61,898 nt of DNA, taken from assembly GCA_021791895.1 (NCBI GenBank), contig JAJYVS010000015.1, positions 1 through 61,898 of the forward strand, in the 5' to 3' direction. The notes beneath the pieces are model-generated. The model worked only from the letters and a program-made list of their open reading frames with translations, made no database searches and was not told where the DNA came from. The first letter of the stretch is position 1. Each line of letters starts with the position of its first letter. The position numbers and the translations under genes were made by a program. Origin of the DNA: Actinomycetes bacterium. Lineage in GTDB: Bacteria > Actinomycetota > Acidimicrobiia > Acidimicrobiales > RAAP-2. Below, one piece after another: positions 8,172-16,589 of this stretch.

Positions 8172-9417
8172 ATGGAGCAGTGGACCGAGATCCGGCGCAA
8201 GGTCCTGGTGGAGGGCGTCTCGAAGCGCTCGATCATCCGGGACTACCGCATGGGCGGGAGGACTCTCAACAAGATCCTGGCCCACCCCGAGCCGCCCGGC
8301 TACCGGGCGGCCGCCCGCCGCCGGAAGCCCAAGCTCGAGGACTTCCTGGTGGCCATCGACGAGATCCTGGAGGCCGACAAGGAGGCCCCGCCCAAGCAGC
8401 GCCACACCGCCAGACGGATTTTCGAGCGCCTGCGTGACGAGTACGGCTACTCAGGCGGCATCACCCAGGTCCAAGAGGCGGTGAAGGACGCCAAAGCGCA
8501 CTCGAAGGAGGTCTTCGTCCCCCTCGGTCACCCACCGGGACGCCCAATTCGACTTCGGTCACGCCGTGGTCCGCATCGCCGGCGTCGAGTGCGAGGCGGG
8601 ACTGGCGGTGATCACGCTGCCGTACTCCGACGCCTACTTCGTCTCCGCGTATCCCCGCGAGTGCACCGAGACCTTCCATGCCGGCCACGTGGCCGGCTTC
8701 GAGTTCTTCGGTGCCGTTCCCACGAAGACCGACTACGACAACACCTCCATAGCGGTGTCCAAGGTCGTGGGCGACGAGCGCGTCCTCACCCGGGAGTTCC
8801 TGCGCCTCCAGAGCCACTTTCTCTTCGAGCACCATTTCTGCCACGTGGGCCGGGGCAACGAGAAGGGACATGTCGAGACCCATGTCGGTTACGCACGCCG
8901 CAACCTCTTGGTCCCGGTGCCGTCGTTTCCGTCGTGGGGGGCGTTCAACGAGTACTTGGCTGCCGCCTGCTATGCGGACCTGTTCCGCCACGTGCGGGGC
9001 AAGCCCGGCACCAAGGCCGAGCGGCTTCTTGACGACGTCGCCGCCATGCTGGCCCTGCCGGCTGAACACTTCGAGATCCGCCGGGTCGAGCACACCACGG
9101 CGAGCTCGCTCTCGCTCGTGCGCTTCGACAGAAACGACTACTCGGTGCCGACGGCAGCCGCCCATCACGAGGTGACCGCCATCGGGGGCATCGAGGCGCT
9201 GCGCATCCTGTGCGGCACCGAGGTGGTCGCCGCCCACCCCCGTCACTGGGGCAAGGAGGAGATCTTCTTCGACCCCCGCCACTACCTGGCGCTCCTCGAA
9301 CGCAAGCCCGGAGCCTTTGACCACGCCCGGCCCCTCGAGGGCTGGGAGCTGCCCGAATGCCTGCTGACGCTGCGCCGGCGGCTCGAGGCCACCGACCCGG
9401 CATTGCGAGAGATCTGA
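8172..9417 (+). pseudogene. istA: IS21-family transposase istA, frameshifted; istB absent
   Basis: Residues from the ATG at 8172 to about 8540 give the N-terminal helix-turn-helix half (RDYRMGGRTLNKIL, then SKEVFVPLGHPPG). The DDE integrase core continues in the +1 frame from about 8542 (AQFDFGHAVVRIAG, LPYSDAYFVSAYP, YDNTSIAVSK, GNEKGHVETHVGYARRNLL) to the stop at 9417. Family alignment expects one extra residue around HPPGxAQ, so the simplest reading is a two-base loss near 8541. IS21 needs the ATPase IstB, normally encoded directly after istA. Here the next gene starts ten bases on and is an antitoxin, so the right half of the element is gone. The remnant should be immobile. Confidence 0.85.
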
Positions 9418-9426
9418 TAATCTGAT

Positions 9427-9672
9427 ATGGTGAGCGAGATATCCGCAACCGAGGCAGCCCGAACCTTTGCCGGTCTTCTCGACGCCGTCGAGCACAGACA
9501 TCAAGCGTTTACGATCGTTCGCCGAGGCAAGGCGGTGGCCCGCCTGCAACCCGTCAGCAATTGCCAGGGCGCCGATGTGAAGCGGCTGTTGAGTCGCCAC
9601 ATCCCCGATCGGCGGTGGGTCAGGGACCTAACAAGGGTGCGGGCCGTGCTGGAGCTTCGGGAACGACCTTGA
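9427..9672 (+). CDS. Phd/YefM-type antitoxin
   Basis: 81 residues. The N-terminal half matches the Phd/YefM fold: SEISATEAARTFAGLLDAVEH followed by FTIVRRGKAVARLQPV, the strand that binds operator DNA as a dimer. The C-terminal part (DVKRLLSRHIPDRRWVRDL) is the flexible region that wraps the toxin. The stop codon overlaps the start of the PIN toxin (TTGA), so the antitoxin is translated first and the two are coupled. It should neutralise the toxin and repress the operon with it. It begins only ten bases after the truncated IS21 transposase, so transcription may come from the insertion-sequence remnant. Confidence 0.85.
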   Translation: MVSEISATEAARTFAGLLDAVEHRHQAFTIVRRGKAVARLQPVSNCQGADVKRLLSRHIPDRRWVRDLTRVRAVLELRERP

Positions 9673-10067
9673 GCCGCCTGCTCCTCGACACGACCCTCCT
9701 GATCGACACCGATCGCTCCGCTGGGAGTGTCGCAGAGGCAATCGACGACGACGACGACGTGGCGATCGCTGCCGTCACCGTCGCCGAGCTGCGCGTGGGG
9801 GTCCTCCTGGCAACAGGCAAGAACCGAGTCGACCGTCGGGCATTCCTCGACGACGTTCTGGAAACGATCCCGGTCGTCGTCTACGACGAGTCAACCGCCG
9901 AGGCTCACGCAGACTTGCTGGTTCACGTCCGCCGCCGGGGCACGCCGCGGGGGGCCCACGATCTGATCATCGCGGCCACGGCTCGGGCCTCGGGGCGGGA
10001 GGTCGTGAGCGCTGACAAGACGGCCTTTGCGGACCTGCCTGGCGTGCGGGTTCGCGGACACCTGTAA
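9669..10067 (+). CDS. vapC: VapC-type PIN-domain toxin ribonuclease
   Basis: 132 residues if started at the TTG (9669) that overlaps the antitoxin stop. An upstream start at 9561 would read through antitoxin sequence and is less likely. The acidic residues of the PIN nuclease site are visible in order: Asp in LLLDTTLLIDTD, Glu in AVTVAELRVGVL, Asp in RGAHDLIIAATA and Asp in VVSADKTAF. VapC toxins cleave tRNA or rRNA using Mg2+ when the antitoxin is degraded. Full-length and with all catalytic residues, so probably active. Likely an addiction module brought in or stabilised with the neighbouring mobile DNA. Confidence 0.85.
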   Translation: MSRLLLDTTLLIDTDRSAGSVAEAIDDDDDVAIAAVTVAELRVGVLLATGKNRVDRRAFLDDVLETIPVVVYDESTAEAHADLLVHVRRRGTPRGAHDLIIAATARASGREVVSADKTAFADLPGVRVRGHL

Positions 10068-10197
10068 GGCACCTAGGGCCCCTTCACTTCACTGTCCCAA
10101 CAATTCGGTCCGAGTGGGTCCCGGCGCGTCCCTGTGAGTCCTCGGTCTCGCTGGAAAACCTTCGAATACCTGCAACAGGCACCCTCCGGGAAACAGT

Positions 10198-10267
10198 GGG
10201 GCGGATCGGGACGATTGTGACCGACCTGATAATGCTGAGGTCGCTGGTTCGATTCCAGCCAGCCCCA
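10198..10267 (+). tRNA. tRNA-like remnant, possible old attachment site
   Basis: A 70-base stretch keeps much of a cloverleaf. The acceptor arms GGGGCGG and CAGCCCC pair at six of seven positions. A perfect T-arm (GCTGG, loop TTCGATT, CCAGC) is present, as is a D-like stem. The anticodon region is abnormal: GACCT/AGGTC closes a ten-base loop instead of seven, around GATAATGCTG. No CCA is encoded. The sequence CTGATAA resembles the loop of tRNA-Ile. I read it as a decayed or recombined tRNA gene, the kind of site used by integrases. The surrounding gap 10068-10495 contains no credible protein gene. Confidence 0.4.
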
Positions 10268-10495
10268 CGTCTATCCAGATCGTTGGGTTCCGATCGGGAC
10301 GAATTGGATCGTTTGGAGGACGAAATCGGTACCGATGCTGTGACCGGACTCGCTGCCGGGAGTCCCGCGAAATGGCACGACGCACTCAGACCTGAAGCAA
10401 GGATCTCAAGGGAGTGATCTCGACGACCTGAAGACCCGACTCGGACGCTGAGCAACCCGGACCGGGCAGCCGACGGTCTTAAGGACCGCCGCCCC

Positions 10496-11056
10496 CTACT
10501 TCGGCTTCCATCCGGCCGGTGGGTCCTCACCGACCAGCCCATCGACCGCTTCGCGGATGAGATCGGCGTGTCCTGTGTGCCGGCCGTACTCCTCGATCAG
10601 ATCGCAGATCAGGCGCCGAAGACTGGGATGTCGACCGTCTGGCCAGGCAGCGTCGGCGAACTGGTCGAGCCCGCCGTTGTCCAGGGCAAGCACCAGTCGG
10701 AGCCGTGACCGCTCGACGGCATCGTCGAACAAACGGTAGAGCACCGCTGGTGAGTCGGAGGTCGCCGAGCGAAACGCCCAATCGTGGGTGCCGTCCCAAC
10801 CCATGGCCACCCATGGATCCCCAATCGGCTCTCCGGTCAACCGCGTCGTCATCTGGTGGTCCTCGACCAGGGCCAGATGCTTGAGCAGCCCGCCAAGGCT
10901 CAAGGCGGAGGTGCCGACACGCTGCTGGAGGCCGTTTGTCTCGAGGCCGTCCGCCTTCCAGCGAAAGGTGCTTCGCAGCCGATCAAGTGCCCCGACAAGG
11001 TGTTCGGCCTCGGTCCCGGCGACCGGGGGCTCCCACGGGGTGGCGTTGTTGGTCAT
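10496..11056 (-). CDS. DinB-like (DUF664) family protein
   Basis: 186 residues. It has the four-helix DinB/DUF664 pattern with metal-ligand histidines in LLKHLALVEDH and in the C-terminal EYGRHTGHADLIREAVDG. In actinobacteria this family includes mycothiol-dependent S-transferases, but the particular substrate cannot be told. The start at 11056 is supported by a TAGCCT hexamer six bases upstream, which would make the mRNA leaderless. It is divergent from a serine hydrolase, with 145 bases between the two starts. Confidence 0.85.
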   Translation of the reverse strand: MTNNATPWEPPVAGTEAEHLVGALDRLRSTFRWKADGLETNGLQQRVGTSALSLGGLLKHLALVEDHQMTTRLTGEPIGDPWVAMGWDGTHDWAFRSATSDSPAVLYRLFDDAVERSRLRLVLALDNGGLDQFADAAWPDGRHPSLRRLICDLIEEYGRHTGHADLIREAVDGLVGEDPPAGWKPK

Positions 11057-11201
11057 CGGGGCAGGCTAGTACCCGTGCGACCTGGTCGGCCGGCTACGAA
11101 TGACCGACCGACGACGAACGGCGCGCCCCGGGGCTCGCCGATCGTCCGGTAGACGTGCCTGCCAGTCGGCTTCTGGACATCGCGGAAGCTATTTTCCAGC
11201 C

Positions 11202-12302
11202 ATGTCCTTCGCCCAGGTCGAAGCCGCTTTCGGCAGCTACTCGAGTTCGGACCCCGCGTACAGCGCCCAGCTCGTCGTGTACATCGCCGGCCAACGGGTG
11301 ATCGACCTGGCGGTGGGTGCTCTCGAACCTGACTCGCTGCTGCCGGTGTACTCGAGTAGCAAGGGCGCCACCGCTGTGGTGATCGCCCTGCTCGTCGAAC
11401 GCGGTCAGCTCGAGATCGAGGAGCGAGTGGCCCGTTACTGGCCCGAGTTTGCTCAGCGGGGAAAGAGCTCGGTCACGGTCGGTCAGATGCTCTCCCATCA
11501 GGCGGGACTGCCGGGTGTCGACGGCGGCTTCGGCTGGGAGGATCTCCTCGACCACGACGCCCTGGCGACCAGGCTGGCTGCCCAGCGGCCCTTCTGGCGT
11601 CCAGGAGCGGGCGCCATGTATCACGGCCTGACGCTCGGCACCCTCGCCGACGAGCTCGTGCGTCGGGTCGACGGTCGACCCGTCAAAGATGTGCTGCGCG
11701 AGGACATAGCTGCACCTCGTGACCTCGATGTCTGGCTCGGCACGCCGGAATCAGAGGACAGCCGGGTGGTCCCGGCCCTGCCACCGACCCAAGATGAGCT
11801 GGCGGCCGCGCCCGCACCGGTTCCGGATCCGCTGGCGACGCTTTGGGCGCCTCGAGGAGCGTTCATCGAGGTGTTCAGCCACATCAATGACCCGGTCTTT
11901 CGTCGCGTTGGCCAGCCAGCGGCGGGGATGCTGGCCAGCGCCCAGGGCCTCGCAGGTCTGTATGCATGCTTGCGACACGAAGCCAACGGCCTGCCCCGGC
12001 TGCTCAGCGAGGACACCATCGGCCAGATGTCCCAGATCCAGGTGGCGGGGAACGAGTTGGGTTCCAACCTCCCCATCCGCTTTAGCGTCATCTTTCAGGC
12101 TCCGACGCCTCCACGCTGGCCCTTCGGCGGGGTCGGTGCTTTCGGTCACGACGGTGCTGGCGGATCACTGGCCTTCTGCGACCCAATTCCTGACATCGCG
12201 TTCGGCTACACCGTGCAGCGCATGCCGCTGCCTGGAGGCATGGACGCCCGCGCTCTGGAGCTGGCGCGCCTGGTTCGCCACTGCTTGCGAGGCACGAGGT
12301 GA
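11202..12302 (+). CDS. Serine hydrolase / esterase of the beta-lactamase (class C-like) fold
   Basis: 366 residues from the ATG at 11202, six bases after a TATTTT hexamer. The catalytic motif SxxK is SSSK (51-54), the second motif is YHG (Tyr140, in AMYHGLTLG) as in EstB-type esterases, and GHDGAGGS replaces the KTG motif near the C-terminus. The family conserved LSHQAGLPG block follows motif one. Members of this branch hydrolyse carboxylic esters rather than beta-lactams. There is no signal peptide, so it should act in the cytoplasm. Ends convergently with the LLM oxidoreductase. Confidence 0.85.
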   Translation: MSFAQVEAAFGSYSSSDPAYSAQLVVYIAGQRVIDLAVGALEPDSLLPVYSSSKGATAVVIALLVERGQLEIEERVARYWPEFAQRGKSSVTVGQMLSHQAGLPGVDGGFGWEDLLDHDALATRLAAQRPFWRPGAGAMYHGLTLGTLADELVRRVDGRPVKDVLREDIAAPRDLDVWLGTPESEDSRVVPALPPTQDELAAAPAPVPDPLATLWAPRGAFIEVFSHINDPVFRRVGQPAAGMLASAQGLAGLYACLRHEANGLPRLLSEDTIGQMSQIQVAGNELGSNLPIRFSVIFQAPTPPRWPFGGVGAFGHDGAGGSLAFCDPIPDIAFGYTVQRMPLPGGMDARALELARLVRHCLRGTR

Positions 12303-12322
12303 ACAGCAGAACTCAGCTGGCT

Positions 12323-12339
12323 GTGTCGGCAGCCGACAC
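12323..12339. terminator. Stem-loop between convergent genes
   Basis: GTGTCGG and CCGACAC form a perfect 7-bp stem around a three-base loop, in the 54 bases between the convergent serine hydrolase and LLM oxidoreductase genes. No T-run follows. The position suits a bidirectional terminator, but the function is inferred. Confidence 0.4.
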
Positions 12340-12356
12340 CGAGCAACCTCTGCTCT

Positions 12357-13292
12357 TCACGTGAGTCTCCGCAGAACCGGGAGTTGCTCCAGATAGCGAT
12401 CGAGGACATCGTCGTCCCATGGAGCACGTAGTGCCACATTCACGCCCTGCGCGCCCGATTCGACATAACGCTGGACCTGTTCGACTACCGACTCCGGCGA
12501 TCCCACGATCGCTCCATCCCGGACCATCGTCGACATCTGCCCCCAGCCCTGCTGGGCGATGATCGCCTCCGCGGAGGTCCCGTCAGTGGATAGAGCGAAG
12601 ATCAGGTTGACCGTTCGCCTGATCGTGGACGGATCCCGACCGACCGATCGACAGTGATCGTCGAGCACTCCGGTCAAACGTCCGTAGCGCTCGGGTGATA
12701 CATAGGCGGCGTTCCAACCGTCTGCGTGCTCGGCCGCGATGCGGAGAGTCCGGCGTTCGCCAGTTCCCCCCACCCAGATCGGCAGCCGCGGTTGAAGTGG
12801 GGCCGGCAGGCAAGAAGCGTCTTGCGTGCGGAAATACCGCCCCGAGTGGGAGGTCCTCGCCTCGGTGAGCAGGCTGCGGATCAGCGGCACCGCCTCCTCG
12901 AGCATGTCGAGGCGCACTCCGGCCGCTGGGAACTCATACCCGTAGGCCTCTGCCTCCCACTGGTGCCAGCCGGCCCCGAGGCCCAGTTCGAAGCGACCCC
13001 CGCAGATGTGGTCGATCGTCGTCGCCGCTTTCGCAAGCAACGCCGGATTCCGGTACGCGGTGCAGAAGACGAGGCACCCGAGGCGGGCGTGGCGGGTGTC
13101 CGCTGCGAGAGCACCCAGGGTCGCCACAGCCTCGAAGTGGTCGACGACCCCACCTGCCGGCGGCGCTTCGTAGAAGTGGTCCCAGACAGAGATCCAGTCC
13201 ACACCGGCATCGTCGAGCCTGCGCCACAGCGAACGAAGCGTGGCCATGGGCAAGTTCTGCTGGCCGATATGCACCCCGAACGAGATGCTCAC
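12357..13292 (-). CDS. LLM-class (luciferase-like) F420- or flavin-dependent oxidoreductase
   Basis: 311 residues with the TIM-barrel luciferase-like signature: ISVWDHFYEAPP, then RHARLGCLVFCTAYRNPALLAK, ICGGRFELGLGAGWHQWEAEAYG, and LPIWVGGTGERRTLRIAAEHADGWN. In actinobacteria proteins of this type (F420-dependent LLM class, TIGR03560-like) usually use coenzyme F420. The substrate is unknown. The GTG start lies six bases after a TATGGT hexamer, so the transcript is probably leaderless. Divergent from a zinc alcohol dehydrogenase. Confidence 0.88.
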   Translation of the reverse strand: MSISFGVHIGQQNLPMATLRSLWRRLDDAGVDWISVWDHFYEAPPAGGVVDHFEAVATLGALAADTRHARLGCLVFCTAYRNPALLAKAATTIDHICGGRFELGLGAGWHQWEAEAYGYEFPAAGVRLDMLEEAVPLIRSLLTEARTSHSGRYFRTQDASCLPAPLQPRLPIWVGGTGERRTLRIAAEHADGWNAAYVSPERYGRLTGVLDDHCRSVGRDPSTIRRTVNLIFALSTDGTSAEAIIAQQGWGQMSTMVRDGAIVGSPESVVEQVQRYVESGAQGVNVALRAPWDDDVLDRYLEQLPVLRRLT

Positions 13293-13491
13293 GCAAGCAC
13301 CATAATGAACTCGTCACACCTCCGCCACGGGTGATCGAAGGGCGTGATGAGCCCCGCTTGGAAACGGAGGTCGTGAGCGGAGCCTCACCAGGTTGCGGTT
13401 TGCGCGGCGAGCGAAGTGCCGCTCCGATCATCGGGATCGACAGGTGCGGGCCTCCTCGGCGCGGCGACTCGTGAGGTGCAAGGATTGCCGC

Positions 13492-14574
13492 ATGCGTGCT
13501 GCCGTATTGAACGAGTCGCCCGGATGGCTCGAAATCACCGACGTCGACGTCGACAACCCGGGGCCCCACGAGGTCCTGATCCGCACCTCGGCCGCCGGCT
13601 TGTGCCACAGCGACCTGCACTTCATCGAGGGCAAGTACCCCGCGAGAACGCCGGTGGTCCTGGGCCACGAGTCGGCGGGCGTGGTCGAGGCGGTCGGGAG
13701 CGAGGTCGGCTACGTCGCGCCCGGAGACCGGGTGATCACCTGTCTATCGGTGTTCTGCGGCAGCTGCGAGTACTGCGTCACCGGGCACCCCTACCTCTGC
13801 CAGTCCCCGGAGGTGCGGCGCAGGAGCAGCGAACGACCCCGGCTCAGCGTCGGGGGTGAGCCGGTCGGCCAGTTCGCGAACCTGGGCTCCTTCGCCGAGA
13901 TGATGCTGGTCCACGAGCACGCACTGGTGAAGGTGACTCCGGACATGCCGCTCGACCGGGCGGCTTTGATCGGCTGCGGGGTGACTACGGGGCTTGGTGC
14001 AGTGTTCAACACCGCCAGTGTTCCCGCCGGAGCGTCGGTCGCAGTCATCGGCTGCGGAGGTGTCGGGCTCTCCTGTATCCAAGGAGCGTTCCTGGCTGGT
14101 GCGGCCCGGATCATCGCAGTGGACCAGTTGGCGGCCAAGCTCGACCTCGCCCGCCAGTTGGGAGCCACCGACACGGTGGACGCCTCCGCCGGCGACTCCG
14201 TCGCCGAGGTCATGGAGTTGACCGGGGGCGGCGTGGAGTACGCATTCGAGGCGATCGGGTTGGCCAAGACCGCCGAGCTGGCCTTCAACATGCTCCGGCG
14301 CGGCGGAACGGCGACGGTCATCGGCATGATCCCACCAGGCCAGATGGTGCAGCTGCCCGGTCCGGCCTTCCTCCAGTCGAAGACAATCCAGGGATCCACC
14401 ATGGGTTCCAACCGATTCCGCGTCGACATGCCTCGCTACGTTGATCTCTACCTTCAGGGTCGACTCAAGTTGGACGAGATGGTGTCGGCGCGCATCACCC
14501 TGGATGAGGTCAACGACGGGTTCAAGACCCTCCAGGGCGCAGACGTCGCCCGGAGCGTGATCATCTTCGACTGA
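13492..14574 (+). CDS. Zinc-dependent alcohol dehydrogenase (MDR superfamily)
   Basis: 360 residues from ATG 13492. Catalytic zinc ligands are visible as Cys38 (AGLCHSD) and His59-Glu60 (LGHESAG). The structural zinc lobe has Cys89, Cys92, Cys95 and Cys103 (FCGSCEYCVTGHPYLC). The Rossmann motif GCGGVGLS is followed by AVDQLAAKL, where Asp favours NAD(H). The C-terminal region matches the class with a QSKTIQGSTMGSN segment, common among actinobacterial medium-chain alcohol/aldehyde dehydrogenases. The reaction is oxidation of a primary alcohol or the reverse. The neighbouring Gfo/Idh/MocA gene on the same strand starts 96 bases downstream. Confidence 0.9.
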   Translation: MRAAVLNESPGWLEITDVDVDNPGPHEVLIRTSAAGLCHSDLHFIEGKYPARTPVVLGHESAGVVEAVGSEVGYVAPGDRVITCLSVFCGSCEYCVTGHPYLCQSPEVRRRSSERPRLSVGGEPVGQFANLGSFAEMMLVHEHALVKVTPDMPLDRAALIGCGVTTGLGAVFNTASVPAGASVAVIGCGGVGLSCIQGAFLAGAARIIAVDQLAAKLDLARQLGATDTVDASAGDSVAEVMELTGGGVEYAFEAIGLAKTAELAFNMLRRGGTATVIGMIPPGQMVQLPGPAFLQSKTIQGSTMGSNRFRVDMPRYVDLYLQGRLKLDEMVSARITLDEVNDGFKTLQGADVARSVIIFD

Positions 14575-14670
14575 ACCGAGCGCTACCGCCCGGTTACTAC
14601 CGGCACCCTTGGGAGCGACCGGGCTAGGCTTTGCCGGCGGCGGCGACCCTCTCCGCCTTGACGCTCGGAG

Positions 14671-15879
14671 GTGCCGCCCGTGGTCGAACCGGTGACGGTC
14701 CCTCCGGTCGCGGCACCAAAGGAGAGCCGGCGATTGCCCACGGACCGAGTGAGGCTGGGCGTGCTGGGTGCCGGCAACATCGCCGATCTCAACGTGTCGG
14801 GCTACCTGGACCATCCCCAGTGCGACGTGGTGGCGGTGTGCGACGTCGATCCGGAGCTGGCCGTGGCAGCGGCGAGACGGTGGGGGGTGGCCAGCGCCTA
14901 CGCCGATCTCGACGAGCTGATGGCCGACGACGAGGTGGATGCGGTCGAGGTCCTGACCCCTACGCATCTCCATCATGCCCACGTCCTTGCGGCGCTGCGG
15001 GCCGGCAAACACGTATCGGTGCAGAAACCGGTGACCAACACGGTGGCCGAGGCCCGGGAACTGGAACGGGTTGCATCGGACGCGGGCCTGGTCCTGCGGG
15101 TGAGCGAGTGCTTCCGGCACTACCCACCGCTTGAGCGCGCCCGGGAGTTGGTCGACAACGGGGCCATCGGACGATTGACTGGCGTGCGGATCAAGACGGT
15201 GGTGGGGTTGACCGACTCGGACTTCCAGGCCGGGCTCCGGCCTGAGGGTTACGGCTGGCGCCTGGACCATCGCAGCCCCGGCGGGCACCTCTTCGACGAC
15301 ATGGTGCACAAGTACGCCATGGCCCTGTGGCTCCCCGGGCTCGATGTCGTTTCGGTCCAGGCGGTCGTCCGGCGCCGCGACTTCTTCTACGAGCCTTGCG
15401 CGGCCTTATTCGAGTACAACGACCCAGAGGTCCTCGGCGTCATGGACGTGCACTACGCGCCGAAGATGTGGCTGCGCTCCCGCTACTACGGAGCCGACGA
15501 GGTGTTCGAACTCCAGGGTGAAGAGGGGGTCCTGTGGGTGACCAGGGCCACCGGCGAAATGCTCGCCGTGCCGCCGGTCGTCGTCTACCAGGGCCGAGAC
15601 AACGTGTGCCGGACCATCACTGAGAGGTCGGTGGAAGCAGACTGGGGGGAGGGGTTCCGCCGATCCTCCGCCCACTTCGTCGACTCCCTGTTGGGCGGGA
15701 CGGTTCCGGCCATGACACCGGACGAAGCGATCCGCGTGCTGCAATTGTGTTTCGCCGTCTACCAGGCATCCACGACCCGTCTGCCTGTCGACCCTCGTAC
15801 CATCTCGGATCCGGTGACGGCCGATGGCTGGCCCGGCGGTGACCAGCTCCAGCAGGATCCGGCGGTGACGGTCGCCTGA
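14671..15879 (+). CDS. Gfo/Idh/MocA-family NAD(P)-dependent oxidoreductase
   Basis: 402 residues from the first GTG; a shorter start near 14680 is possible, because the first 25 residues are a Pro/Val-rich extension. The Rossmann fold starts at VRLGVLGAGNIADLN. The catalytic EKP motif is present as QKP (VSVQKPVTNT), with the lysine kept. The C-terminal alpha/beta domain includes SPGGHLFDDMVHKYAMALWLPG, where the His and Asp usually act in hydride transfer. The family oxidises hydroxyl groups of sugars, inositols or related polyols. Substrate unknown. Separate from the second family member at 24.3 kb. Confidence 0.85.
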   Translation: MPPVVEPVTVPPVAAPKESRRLPTDRVRLGVLGAGNIADLNVSGYLDHPQCDVVAVCDVDPELAVAAARRWGVASAYADLDELMADDEVDAVEVLTPTHLHHAHVLAALRAGKHVSVQKPVTNTVAEARELERVASDAGLVLRVSECFRHYPPLERARELVDNGAIGRLTGVRIKTVVGLTDSDFQAGLRPEGYGWRLDHRSPGGHLFDDMVHKYAMALWLPGLDVVSVQAVVRRRDFFYEPCAALFEYNDPEVLGVMDVHYAPKMWLRSRYYGADEVFELQGEEGVLWVTRATGEMLAVPPVVVYQGRDNVCRTITERSVEADWGEGFRRSSAHFVDSLLGGTVPAMTPDEAIRVLQLCFAVYQASTTRLPVDPRTISDPVTADGWPGGDQLQQDPAVTVA

Positions 15880-16016
15880 GCAGCCTCGCTCAGCGCCACC
15901 TGGGCTGGGCCGTCCCTCGACTCGGTGGAGTTCCCGGACCGATGGACCCTGCGCCTCGTCTCCGGTGCCCCCTGCAGGACTTCGGACCGACTGCTCTTCG
16001 CCTCGCTCTGCCCTCT

Positions 16017-16430
16017 TCATCGGGCCCCAGCCTCACGCTCTCGCGCTCTCTCGGAAGCGGAGAGTGGCAGCATCTCGATCCGATGCCCGTCCGGATCTGA
16101 GATGAACACCGTGTTGCGTGGGGTCCTCGAGGACGTCGCAATGCCATGCCGGGTGAGAACCTCCACGACCTCCTCGACGCCGTCCACGTCGACGCTTAAC
16201 GCCATGTGGTTCATCTCCTCGCCGCCGTGGACATCGCGGTCTGCCACTTCGAAGAGGTCCAGGCCCTGAACACCGCAGAGGAGGAAGCTCGCCTTCAGGT
16301 TGGGTCCGGCGGATGTATTTCGATCCTGGAACCCCAAGACATCCAGGTAGAATTTCCTCGATCGCTCCAAGTCCCTGACGTGCAGAACCACGTGATTGAT
16401 GCCCGTCACCTTCATGCCGGCTGCCGCCAT
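16017..16430 (-). CDS. VOC-family protein (glyoxalase/bleomycin-resistance/dioxygenase fold)
   Basis: 137 residues. I start at ATG 16430, which has an AGAGGGGGACCC site directly upstream; the open frame extends much further but is antisense to the next gene. Metal-ligand positions are seen in INHVVLHVRDLERSRKFY, GEEMNHMALSVDV and GHRIEMLPL (His, His, Glu), the pattern of a metal-dependent VOC enzyme. The C-terminal tail is rich in Arg/Glu (SERAREREAG). Function could be a dioxygenase, lyase or glutathione/mycothiol-type transferase; the sequence alone does not decide. Confidence 0.82.
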   Translation of the reverse strand: MAAAGMKVTGINHVVLHVRDLERSRKFYLDVLGFQDRNTSAGPNLKASFLLCGVQGLDLFEVADRDVHGGEEMNHMALSVDVDGVEEVVEVLTRHGIATSSRTPRNTVFISDPDGHRIEMLPLSASERAREREAGAR

Positions 16431-16589
16431 GGGTCCCCCTCTGCCGCTTGCTCCGAATAGTTCGATCCTAGGAGCATCGCCGAAGATCCGGTCTGGTCGT
16501 TGGCGAACGTCTGCCGGACCCTCACGTTCGGGATCGAACTGCCCTCGCGCCACGGCAGCGGCGGGAGCAGCGGTGATAGAGAGTGCTCG

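Noticed and set aside
10089-10542. Short frames around the tRNA-like element, with peptides such as LIMLRSLVRFQPAP
   Set aside because: These are the usual translations of tRNA sequence on both strands, not proteins.
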